NCBI GenBank assembly: GCA_015956445.1 | Contig: WIUZ02000003.1 | Coordinates: forward strand, 1,302,001 to 1,366,000 | Direction of reading: 5' to 3' | DNA length: 64,000 nucleotides | Origin: Thelephora terrestris | Taxonomy: Eukaryota; Basidiomycota; Agaricomycetes; Thelephorales; Thelephoraceae | In this document: positions 11,722 through 20,925 of the stretch, piece by piece | Position numbering within the stretch: the first letter of the stretch is position 1 | Layout of the letters: each line of letters begins with the position of its first letter | Notes under the pieces: generated by a model | What the model was told of the DNA's origin: nothing | The model's input: only the letters and a program-made list of their open reading frames with translations | Databases searched by the model: none | Made by a program: the position numbers and the translations under genes

Positions 11722-14441
11722 TCAACGGAGCCGAAGCTTGGATAATTTGGTCGTGGCGCGTACTGTATGTAACGCGCGCTTGAACCTCGCTTTCACCCCC
11801 ACACTAAACTCATCAACGCTGGCACCTGCCTGGGGCTGCAGCTGGAAACATTGGAGTAAGCAGCATCGCAGAGATATAAAAACAACATACGGGAATGACG
11901 GTCGTGTTGGATGGTGAATCAATCGCGAGGGTGATCGGGGAAGTCGACGCGCTTTGTTTGTTACCACCACCATCGGTAACTTTCCCACGCTCGGACCCCT
12001 CACCTTCGAGGTGGGGCGTCGCTGGAGGGGCCCATGAGGCAAGTCCGAGGGGCCCTGGATCCGCTCGAGAAAGCTCTCCAAATCAGTCAACTGCGCTGGC
12101 GTCCAGCGCATCCCCACTCCCTTACCCCCTTGTCATCCAACATCAATTTGCATGAACCCCCTCTCCTCAAACCCTGGTAAAGTGGCCAGGGGGCGTCACC
12201 GGTACTCATGAAGACCGAAAGGGAGTCTGACCGGAGTAGGTTAGGGGGTGTCCGTGGTGAGAGTACGCTGGGCAACCGAGCTTGGTGGAGTATGAAGACC
12301 CACAACAAGGGATGCCACCACTCCTGAGGACAGCTAGTGGGGCGAGGAGGGATGCGGGGGGCCTAGGAGGTCGGCTCCCCGGTCGGATGGGCCGGTGGTC
12401 CTATCTGATGAAGTTCAGGTGACCATGGACATTAAATGGGAGGCAACCGACCTGTGTTCGATCATCGGTCTCGACTTCTTGTGCGAGAGCTTTTCCCATT
12501 GTACGGACTTAGCAGTGTGCGGCAACGTCAATCCCGCGTGTCGGACGTTCGATTCATTTCACTTCCCTTTCCTCCCCCCCAGCGGTTGGAACCGCACCCT
12601 TTGAATGCTACCTCCACCTTCCCATTCATTGTCGATAGTTCCTACTCCCCCCTCCCCTTCCCATTCCTCCCCTTCCTTTTTATTTTATTAGCATTCTCGG
12701 ACTTCAGCCTAAAACAGAAATCAGGGTGTAGCGCCGTCTCCACTCTCCCCAATCCGCAATATTCTTAATTGGTAGAATACGCGATGTACGTAGGTCACTC
12801 TTAGAAACTTATGGTTTTAAAAAAAAAAAAAAAGTGATCGGGGAAGTTACCTTGGGGAGGTAGTCGGTTAGTTGTGCCTGCCATTCCGTTGTGGTCTCCG
12901 TTTGTTGCCCTAGACAAGGTTGACCTTAGCATGAGGGTCAGGGGCATCGACAAGAATCGCTCACCTTTCACCTGCATCGGTCTGGGTTCGCGTAATGCAA
13001 AAGGAATGACGTCATCCGTGCGAGCGAAGTCCTCGAGCCTGTCCAGAATAGTTCGAGAGGACGGCCGATCCTGAGGTTTACGGCGCCAACATTCTTGTGC
13101 GAGGTTCCAGGGTTCCATCTGAGGAGGAGGAATATATTCTGGGATTCTGGGGCACGTTCCCCGGAGCACGAGCTCGTGCGGCACCTGCCATGACCTTCTG
13201 AACTCTTCGAAGGGGATCTTTCCTGAGAGAAGCTGCATCGCATTGATAAGACCCAGGGAGGCAACTGCCCCACATACATTGGGCGACTCACCTCATAAAT
13301 TACCATTCCAAGGGCATAACAGTCGGACTCTTTGGTCAGCCGAACTTTAGGTAGATCAAAGCGGTTCGGATCGAAAAGTTCGGGACTCATCCATCGGTAG
13401 GTCCCCTTGGCCCTCCCCCCTGAAGTAGAGGTAATATCTGTAGTCCCCAGATCTAGGGCGATTGACATAAGTCCGAAGTCCGCGAGGCAAGCCCTCCCAT
13501 CGTCTTTCACAAGGATATTCACCTACAGAGACACTAAATTTCAGTACCGTTATGGAGTCCAATTTGGAGGGTATTTCGTACTCCTTTCAGATCGCCGTGA
13601 ACGACATTCATACTATGCAAGTATACGACACCTCACGCAACGTCCACCAGCTGTCGGAAAGTTCAATAGGCAACACCGGGCAGACCAACCTCCTGTGGCT
13701 TACTAAGGAGTGCTTGTTCACGAGCGGGTTTTTGAGAAGGTACTGCTTGATATTCCCATTGTCCATCCACTCAGAGACCATGACAAGATCCGAGCCAAGG
13801 ATGTACGCGCCTAGAAATGGTAGGGTGTTTGGGTTCGAAAGTCTTTTCCACATGAATACCTCTCGGCAGAATCTCTGTATTGAATCTCGGACATTAAATA
13901 TCACGCGCCATCTCAATCAATCGACGCACCTCTTTCAGCGTATCTAGCTAAGCAAGATTAAGCTTCTTTATTGCAACGGCAGCTTCATTGTATCTCCCTT
14001 TCCATACAGAGCCGAACCCCCCCATGTAGTCTGCTTGTTCCGGTCGTTGTAGATCACTTGGGTTCAGCGTGTATAGTGTCGGTAACACTCCGCCGGTGGC
14101 GCAAATCTCGCAAAGGAATTTGAAGCACTTCTTCCCGAGCCCGTTCATCACATCTCTAGTCTCCAAATACTGGAGGGCAGGCCGTCAGTGAACGTAAAAC
14201 GGTGGACACTGAATTATTACCCACCTACTTCGATTTATTGGCAACACAGGACGCCTAAAAACGACCTTCGGAAATGACTGTCCAAACAACAATCTGATCA
14301 CATCTCCACTGTAGATTGTAGTACACCCAACAGCACAGTGTCAAAATTCATGGGAGATAAATCTTGGTCCAAGAGGTCTCGCCACTGATACGGTGTCAGT
14401 AATCAGGTTGGCACTGAGGAACGTGGGATACACACGCTAAG
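11722..14441 (-). pseudogene. Dead TKL-like kinase, 3' part
   Basis: All kinase blocks of the array's single-domain type are present: GGFGSVWKG, AVAIKKL, HGDLKG, LADFGLMSI, WMSPEL, and the C-terminal exon ending TKLSKLRLR. Several lesions kill it. A TAG at 13948-13950 stands where paralogs have a Gln codon. A TGA at 13633-13635 replaces the Arg codon just before the catalytic loop. The N-terminal exon (about 14290-14400) has lost its end after VLQSTVEM. A poly(A)-tailed insertion (11945-12833) interrupts the penultimate coding exon. Homology stops at about 14441 inside the first intron. Exon 1 reappears at 22947-22967, beyond the transposon nest. Confidence 0.8.
11945..12833 (+). mobile_element. 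Poly(A)-tailed retro-insertion with 14-bp target duplication
   Basis: The 889-bp insert ends in 15 A residues (12819-12833). It is flanked by perfect 14-bp copies of GTGATCGGGGAAGT at 11931-11944 and 12834-12847. Comparison with intact paralogs shows continuous kinase sequence once the insert and one copy are removed. A tail plus a long duplication is the signature of target-primed reverse transcription, so this is a 5'-truncated non-LTR element, a SINE-like element or a processed transcript copy. I recognise no protein in it; the 3' third contains C/T-rich tracts. Confidence 0.85.
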
Positions 14442-15343
14442 TAATATGCCAAGAGCAGGGTTTTGGTTGTGATGGCTCCCGCTTTCGGACCCCTGGATTA
14501 ATCAAGATTTATTTACGATTTTTTGCACAATTAATAGTGTACTTACAGCCCAAGCAGGAATATTCTATGGATAAAAGATTGTTCATTCATTTGATAAGAT
14601 AAGGACAAATAGATAAGATAAGAGATAAGATAAGCCTGGAAAATCATGGAAAATCATGGAATTCCTTGGAGCCTACTGGAGAACACTGGAATGTATTAGA
14701 AGGTAATGGAACATTCTAGAAGGTGATGGAATGTCACAGATGTGACCACTTGTCACCCAAAGGAACAAGACGGTGAACTTGCCACAAAGCCTTCGGAGTC
14801 CAAGAGGGCAGAGATGGCAGTTAGAAGGTCAGGTCCTCGGTTTAGAGGTGCGAGCTTCTAGGAAATCTGTGGGAAGCTAACGAAAGGTGAGAGAGAAAGT
14901 CGGGAAGAGAACAGGAGAACGGGGCAGAAGGCAATAGGAAAGCCAGGGCACAAAACTACCAATAGTCAACTAAGGGAAACATCGGGAAACATCGGGACAA
15001 GAGAATCAGAAATCGGGACACCAGCGGGACACAAGAGACCAGAGGGACAACAAGAACAAGGGCGAGACGATGAGGGAGGACCGTAGCAACGCTGCTAGGC
15101 CTCAGAAGAGAGAGAGAGAGAGAGGAAGAGAGAGAGGGAACGCTGCTGATTGATTTCCGGTCTATCGAATACAGGGGCCTTTATATACAATGCTAAGGGC
15201 TCTGAGAATGAAGGGAACCAAAGGGAACGAACCAAAATGATGTCAAGAGACCTTATGATGAGTCTATGACATAGGGAAGGCAAGGGATTGAAGGGAACAG
15301 CGAGGGAAAGGAATGTGGTTGGAAAATGAACCCGAGGGAGGCC
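14442..15343. other. Transposon-derived flank, no gene
   Basis: The sequence is AT-rich at first (GATAAG repeats near 14600), then carries repeated TGGAATGT/AGAAGGTGATGGAA motifs, then GGGACA-rich DNA and a (GA)n run at about 15106-15135. The GGGACA-rich part resembles 19450-19830 on the other side of the first LTR-like element. It is therefore probably an older retroelement into which that element jumped. No coding frame is supported. Confidence 0.5.
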
Positions 15344-15526
15344 TGTCAGGAACATGGTATTTTTAAACTTTTTATAACACGCTCTTTCCTCGAACTCTTC
15401 TTACCACTTCTTATGTTTGGAATGCTTCACACTCCTTATCCTTCATGCCAATCATTCGAAACACACACACGCGCGTACTATTCCCAGCGAATCCACAACG
15501 AGCTATACAAGTGCTATCCTACATCC

Positions 15527-18063
15527 TTAAAAGTCGACTCTATCTACGGCAGGCCTGAAGGTCACCAAGCGTCCATCTCGGAGATCGTAGTGCTGGCCCC
15601 TCCTCGCTAGGACCTCCCCGAACATGGCGTCACCATCTTCAGCACTCAGCTGAACGATTAGTTCAAGCCGATAAGAAGAGACTCCTTCGAGCGGACCGAT
15701 CAACCTCCCAGATGTCACCGAACTGCGGAACACCTGGTCCCACATCTCCATCACCGGGTGACTGCTCGGCAGCACTATCGACGTAGTCGGCAAGCGACCC
15801 TCCGTCTCCCTCGTCGGACCCCTGGGTGGGATCCTGTCTTGCGAGTCGAAGCTGGTGGCGAAGCTGGATCTCCGACTCAACCTGTCGGTAGGGACGGTGG
15901 ACCCGATAGCGGAACTCTCGTCCCCCACCTCGACCAGACTGGTCACCATCCGACTCAACTGGTCGAGGGTAAGGATTAGCCGATGGAGCCATGCGATGAG
16001 CAGGACGGCGTCGAGAGCGCTTGCAACGTTGCCCCTTAGTCACCGGACGTACCTCGGCGACCCTCGGAGCATCTTCGGCTCGGTCAACCTCCATGACCTC
16101 ATCCTCGATCTTCACCAACTGATGGATCGGCTGCAAGACGCAGCGCCCACAGTTCTCCTTGTCAGAAGCGGCCAAGGTGGAAGCCGGACCTGGAGTCGGA
16201 ACGGGAACCGAGTTCTCGATCGGAGGCGTCGCATAGGACGACGGGTTAGGCGATGGGAGTACCACCTCGTCGGCGTACTCCAGCTCGAACGGAACCTCGG
16301 CTGTCCCCTGACCAACCAATTTGGGACCCTCCTTGCAGTTGCAGGTCTTGTCCTGCAAGGATTCGACCTGCGCCGTCAACACAGCCACCACGTTCTCGAG
16401 TTCTTCGGTCTAGGAAATGTCAGCTTCCATCATTCTAAGCAATGATGAAAGTGGCATTACCTTTTCATCCCTTCTGGCCAACGCTCCCTTGATGTTGTTG
16501 TCCCGAACCTTCAACCCTGCGATCAACTCTTGATGGTTGGCGACCATTGCCTCCAACGCCTCGTTCGTTCCCTGCTGAAAGGCGGCCAAGGTCTCCTTCA
16601 TCTGAAGACCCTCCGCCGACAAACGAAGGACGTCTGCCTTCGCTTCCTTCACCTCACGCTCCAAACGTTCCACCTAGGCAGTTTGATTATTCGAGAGTCA
16701 TACTCGAATATCACTGGGGGAAATCGGTCACTTACCCAGCAGATACATTGTGATTACATTGTGATTTTTTAGACAATGTATCCAGCCTGCAGCCAGGAGG
16801 TACATGCTGAGTTCTTTTAAAAAGTACTCATCAATGTGACCACAATGTGGCCAGTGGGTCCATCTTGATCACTTTTAAAAAGTGCCCATCAATTCGATCA
16901 CAATGTGCCCTGTGGGTCCATGCAGGATACATTGTAAAAGTATCCATCAAAGTGGCCACTGGGCACTTTGTGAAAGAAACCAGGGGTTTCTTTCACAATT
17001 TTGCTTATAACGTGTCCAGCACACACCTGAGCCACTCATTGAGAGTTCTTTCAGAAAGTATCCAGCAATGTGTCCACAAAGTGTTCAACCAGACACTCAA
17101 TGGTTTCTTTGAAAGTTTGTTGTGAAATCCAACCACATTGAGAGTTCATTGTGAAAACATTAAGAAGAACCCCCTGGGGACATTTTGGTCACATTGCTGG
17201 TTACTTTTTGAAAGAACTCTCAATGAGTGGCTCAGGCACCCAGTAGGATACATTGTGAACAAAATTGTGAAAGAAACCAGGGGTTTCTTTCACAAAGTGC
17301 CCAGTGGCCACTTTGATGGATACTTTTACAATGTGTCCTGCATAGACCCACAGGGCACGTTGTGATCGAATTGATGGGCACTTTTTAAAAGTGATCAAGA
17401 TGGACCCACTGGCCACATTTTGGTCACATTGATGGGTACTTTTTAAAAGAACTCAGCATGTACCTCCTGGCTACAGGCTGGATACATTGTCTAAAAAATC
17501 ACAATGTAATCACAATGTATCTGCTGGGTAAGTGACCCATTGCCCCCAGTGTATTCAAACGGAGAACCTACCTTGCTCTCTCCCTCCTGAACGAGCGACC
17601 ACAACAACGACGTGGCGGCAGTGGCATGACGGACGGCTCGAGGAACGGTTGCTCCGTGCTCCAACAGGTCCTGATCGTAGATTCCCCGCTGGAGGGTGTA
17701 CCAGAGCTCCTTCTTGATCGAATGCTCCAGTTCCCCGAACCTACCCCTCATCCGGAAGGCCACCTTCTCGGCGATGATCGTGCGGACCCAAAGCTCATCG
17801 TCCCAGGTCAACCCCTTCAAATGAGGCATCGTCTCCCTGAGACGTTCGGCGTCCACTTCCGTAACGACCTCCAAGATCTATTGGAAACGAGTTAGAATTA
17901 ACATCAAAAGTTATTTCTAACTCTCCCCCACCTGTTCATCGGTGGTGTATGGAGTCCCAGCCGCACAGGCATAGGTTTTGCGAGCGGCGGCACGACGGTC
18001 GATGCGAGAGATGGTGGAGATACCATTGGCGACTTTGTAGGTATGGTTGTTGGGGAAGGACAT
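15527..18063 (-). CDS. Coiled-coil protein encoded inside LTR-like element, copy 1
   Basis: Five exons from ATG 18063 (MSFPNNHTYKVANGISTIS) give about 490 aa. Residues 1-43 are basic. Residues ~45-145 form a helical block (TWDDELWVRTIIAEKVAF, LWYTLQRGIYDQDLLEHGA). Residues ~146-240 are a coiled coil (EREVKEAKADVLRLSAEG), then an acidic/Pro-rich region and a Lys/Arg patch (KGQRCKRSRRRPAHR). A final 55-nt intron with a CTAATC branch joins GDIWE to LSAEDGDAMF, ending VDRVDF. The nested palindromic MITE lies entirely within the intron at 16674-17571, so the frame is intact. I do not recognise the family. A basic head, coiled coil and basic patch could suit a nucleic-acid-binding or Gag-like protein (inference only). 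Confidence 0.65.
16712..17551. mobile_element. Palindromic MITE with CACTGGGGG ends, copy in intron
   Basis: The 840-bp insert starts CACTGGGGGAAATC and ends TTGCCCCCAGTG. It is flanked by TAT at 16709-16711 and 17552-17554. Its two halves are near-perfect reverse complements over most of their length; for example GAAAGAAACCAGGGG occurs in both arms. The paralogous gene at 24.8 kb shows the empty site with a single TAT. CACTG-type ends and a 3-bp duplication point to the CACTA/EnSpm group. There is no coding capacity, so it is non-autonomous. It expanded a 55-nt intron to about 898 nt. Confidence 0.85.
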
Positions 18064-19445
18064 GCTTTGGTAAGAGGATGGGGAAGTTGCTGGTGTTGCT
18101 GATCAAGGATGGCTCCAAGAAGACGTCCTTCTTATAGCCTAGATCGGTGATCCTTCACGTGACCTACCTCGACGAACCTCATTGGTCCGGGTCACATCAA
18201 CTTCCGCCCTTGTACCATCATCGTCGGCTTACTACATCAAGCTGACACCTCGGCCCGCGGGACGGCCTTGGAAGAACTTCGTTCCGGAACGCTTAGAACG
18301 CGCGCGCACTAAAAATAGGTCTCAAGACCCTGATGACCCCCTTATGACATCACGAACCCCTTTTACGACCCCTCATGACTTTACGATTACGACCAACCCT
18401 GGACCCTGATCACACACGTGGACAGTCACATCACAGTCTCCTAACCGGAGGAAGGACTCGCCGCTATTCGGAAGCATCGCCTTAGGATCCTTCTGGTTAG
18501 CCCAGCGCATGTGGAGTAGCCGTTAGCGTGAAACGCCGGCGAATCTGTAATCCCTCATGTCCCATGAGTCTAGGCCCGACCTCCTCATGTTCGGACGTAC
18601 GTTGAGGTTGCCACTTGTCCGTGATGCTGTTACCGCCTACAGACAACAAGGGATGTTTGCATGGCTCTACTCCCGAATCCGCTGGTACAACTATGTAAAG
18701 GGAGATTGCCACCTGACCCTTGGGTGAGATCCCCAGGTACGAACTTTCACGACCCCATGCTCCTATTTCCATTTGGACTAGTGTTATCTTTACCCCTATG
18801 TTTCATGCGGACATTCCTTATCTTTTATGCAATCCTTCACACGCTAGTAAGGCCCTTTGTCTTTTATTCTCCCACGCGTCACCTTTGTTCGCTTCCCTTA
18901 CTTAGCGTTCTCACACTCCTTATCTCCCTTTGTTCTGGATTTGATAAGGGTATATTAGGGTATTGACGTCATGGCCACTCCTTTAGTATAAGTAGCAACT
19001 GTGGCTGTATCGTAGTACCTTAGTTTTGTTACCTCAGGAAATCCTCTGCCCTTCTCAGCCCAGTTGCAGTTAAGGCCAAGTCAGAGTTTCTTGTTTGATC
19101 CAAGACATCCCCCATCTGCTCTCCCTCCCGCTCTGCGCGTCAACTGCGCCTCGTAACTATAGACTCCCAGCAGTCATATTAGAACACCTCGAGCGTCCAG
19201 TCGATCAATTGGTGGAGTCATCAATCCTGCTGTAGGGATCAACCCTTGTTTGTTAAACCGAACGAAGTACGGTTTAGGTTGGGTTTCTCTTTAGGATTTC
19301 GACCTGACTTGCAGTGACCTCGGACAACCTACCGGAAGAATAGAGACGTGATCGTTCTCTCACAAGCTAGTTGGACTAGTGAGTACTCTGCGGAGTCGGC
19401 TCAGTGCACTGGTAGTTGTTGGGGTAGAGTGGCCCTGACAAGGCC

Positions 19446-19967
19446 TAGAGTCGAGAGTGAAGCAATTGATCGAGACGTGATCGGGACGCAGGGAATGGAG
19501 ATAGAGAAATGTAAACTAAAGAAACAAGACGCAGTGGAGAGTTGGGACACGGTCGGGACCAGTCGGGACATAATTGGGACAAGACATGAGGGAAAGAGAG
19601 TCTAAGGGAAACTATCTACTGGGGAACGCAGGTTGCAGGTCTGGGGTCGAAGGGCGCAAGTCACAGGTCGCTGGTCTAAGTCGCAGGTCGCAGGTCGAAA
19701 GGGGAAAACATTGGGACATCACAAGGGAAAATGTTGGGACGTTGCGAAGGGGGATAAGGAGAGAGGGAAGTATAGTGAAGCAAAGGGACAGCGAATCCTC
19801 ATCGGGACAGTCGAGAATGCTGAGGGAAGTCAAAGAGAAAGTGATAAAAGTCAAAAAGAGTTCACGTGCAGATCGCATAACCCCCGGGGACGCTGCCAGG
19901 AGAGTACCATAAGAAAACGCGAGAGAGGCAACGCGAAACGCCAAAGTACGTTGTCTCACGCCTGCAA
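19446..19967. other. Retroelement flank, no gene
   Basis: G/A-rich sequence contains many dispersed GGGACA/TCGGGAC motifs and short AGGTCGCAGGTC repeats at about 19635-19695. It lies downstream of the gag gene, where a pol region or 3' LTR would be expected, but I find no protease, integrase or reverse transcriptase coding sequence. Confidence 0.45.
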
Positions 19968-20903
19968 TCACGCATAAATGTCGCCTTCTTCCTCAGCCGC
20001 ATTCGCTCGCATCAGCTGCTTGGTGTTGCGATCCCCTTGGTTCTTCGTCTGGCTCTCTCCCCTCGGCGGGTTCTGACCGTGAAGCGGGCCACCTATCGAC
20101 CTACAGTCCTTGAACTTGTGGGTGTGGCGGAACTGGCACTTCTCGTTCGTACAGATCAGCTTATTTTTAGGCTTCTTCTTCTGCTGCGGCTTCTGCTGGT
20201 TTGAGAGAAGCGCCACTGACGAGGGTGATCCGGGTAGGCCTCCGTTCGAGATCGCACGTCGAGAGTACTCGCCCTCAACAACCGCGATGATCTCCTGGAT
20301 CGTGGGTTCCTTGTGGTTCATCGTCGCATTGGCGTACGTGGTCGAGATGACATTGCCGTATGAGTCAGGAAGAGAGCCGGTGAGGATAGTGGTGAAGTTC
20401 TCTTCATCAATGACCTTGCCCGTTGCCACTAACTCCTCACGAAGTCTCGTCATCCTCACGAAGTGGGCACGAACGTCATCAGCCTCAGCGCAACGTTTGT
20501 TGTAGAGACGACAGGTCATATCCATTTGGAAAAGCTTCGTCTTCCCTTCGTGTTCAATACAGATCGCCTTCCAGAGCTCCGAGGAGGTCTTGTGGTTGAT
20601 CATCTTGATCAGGAGGGAATCAGGTATTGTTAGGTGGATGTAGTGTTTGACCTCCCGGTCAGTGTAAGTCCAATCCTCGTACTTCTCGGTTGCGGCTTCG
20701 AACTTTTTAACATCCTCCTCCGCCGCACCATCAGCTAACGGTTCGGGTTTGGTAGGAGGGTTAGTTGAGCCATCGAGGTGATTGGCGAACTTCCTGAGGC
20801 TTAGGAAGCCTTGCATCCGGGTTTTCCAAACAAGCCAGTTGGAACCATCGGGCGCGAGCTTCGGGAGTGTTGTGTGGAGTGTTGTGGAGGTAGATGAGGA
20901 CAT
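19968..20903 (-). CDS. Copia-type Gag polyprotein (lone gag)
   Basis: A single exon of 311 aa from ATG 20903 (MSSSTSTTLHTTLPKL). The N-terminal part is the UBN2/Ty1-copia Gag fold: DGSNWLVWKTRMQGFL, SSELWKAICIEHEGK, LFQMDMTCRLYNKRC and FTTILTGSLPDSYGNVIS. Near the C-terminus a Cys/His cluster (CTNEKCQFRHTHKFKDC) replaces the usual CCHC knuckle, with Lys-rich stretches around it. An upstream ATG at 20921 lies inside the probable primer-binding site and is unlikely to be used. The frame ends at 19968 with no pol following, so the element is non-autonomous or truncated. Gag would package element RNA into particles in the cytoplasm. Confidence 0.8.
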   Translation of the reverse strand: MSSSTSTTLHTTLPKLAPDGSNWLVWKTRMQGFLSLRKFANHLDGSTNPPTKPEPLADGAAEEDVKKFEAATEKYEDWTYTDREVKHYIHLTIPDSLLIKMINHKTSSELWKAICIEHEGKTKLFQMDMTCRLYNKRCAEADDVRAHFVRMTRLREELVATGKVIDEENFTTILTGSLPDSYGNVISTTYANATMNHKEPTIQEIIAVVEGEYSRRAISNGGLPGSPSSVALLSNQQKPQQKKKPKNKLICTNEKCQFRHTHKFKDCRSIGGPLHGQNPPRGESQTKNQGDRNTKQLMRANAAEEEGDIYA

Positions 20904-20913
20904 GGTGGTGCCT

Positions 20914-20925
20914 GGGCTCATAACC
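20914..20925 (-). promoter_or_regulatory. Probable copia primer-binding site (half-tRNA initiator Met)
   Basis: On the minus strand the 12 bases GGTTATGAGCCC directly follow a sequence ending in CTCACA, the likely 3' end of a 5' LTR that starts (plus view) at 20926 as TGTGAGCC. They are complementary to the anticodon stem-loop of initiator tRNA-Met (GGGCTCATAACC), the primer region used by copia-like elements that prime on a half tRNA. Position just upstream of gag supports this. Confidence 0.65.

Larger units (their letters stand above)
15344..19440. mobile_element. LTR-like element, copy 1, carrying an antisense gene
   Basis: The element begins TGTCAGGAACATGG and ends GTGGCCCTGACA. It is flanked by AGGCC at 15339-15343 and 19441-19445, a perfect 5-bp target duplication. 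TG...CA ends with a 5-bp duplication are what retroviral-type integration leaves. No second copy of either end is visible inside, so it behaves like a very long solo LTR (about 3.25 kb without the nested MITE). A TATA-like TAGTATAAG at about 18985 lies some 450 bp before the right end on the plus strand, as in a U3-R-U5 layout. A spliced gene runs on the minus strand. An alternative is a non-autonomous DNA element with TGTCAGG inverted ends. Confidence 0.75.

Noticed and set aside
15527-15958. Long alternative frame overlapping the end of the coiled-coil gene
   Set aside because: Comparison of the two element copies shows milder protein changes in the other frame up to GDIWE. Only the last 41 codons, reached by a 55-nt intron, belong to the gene.
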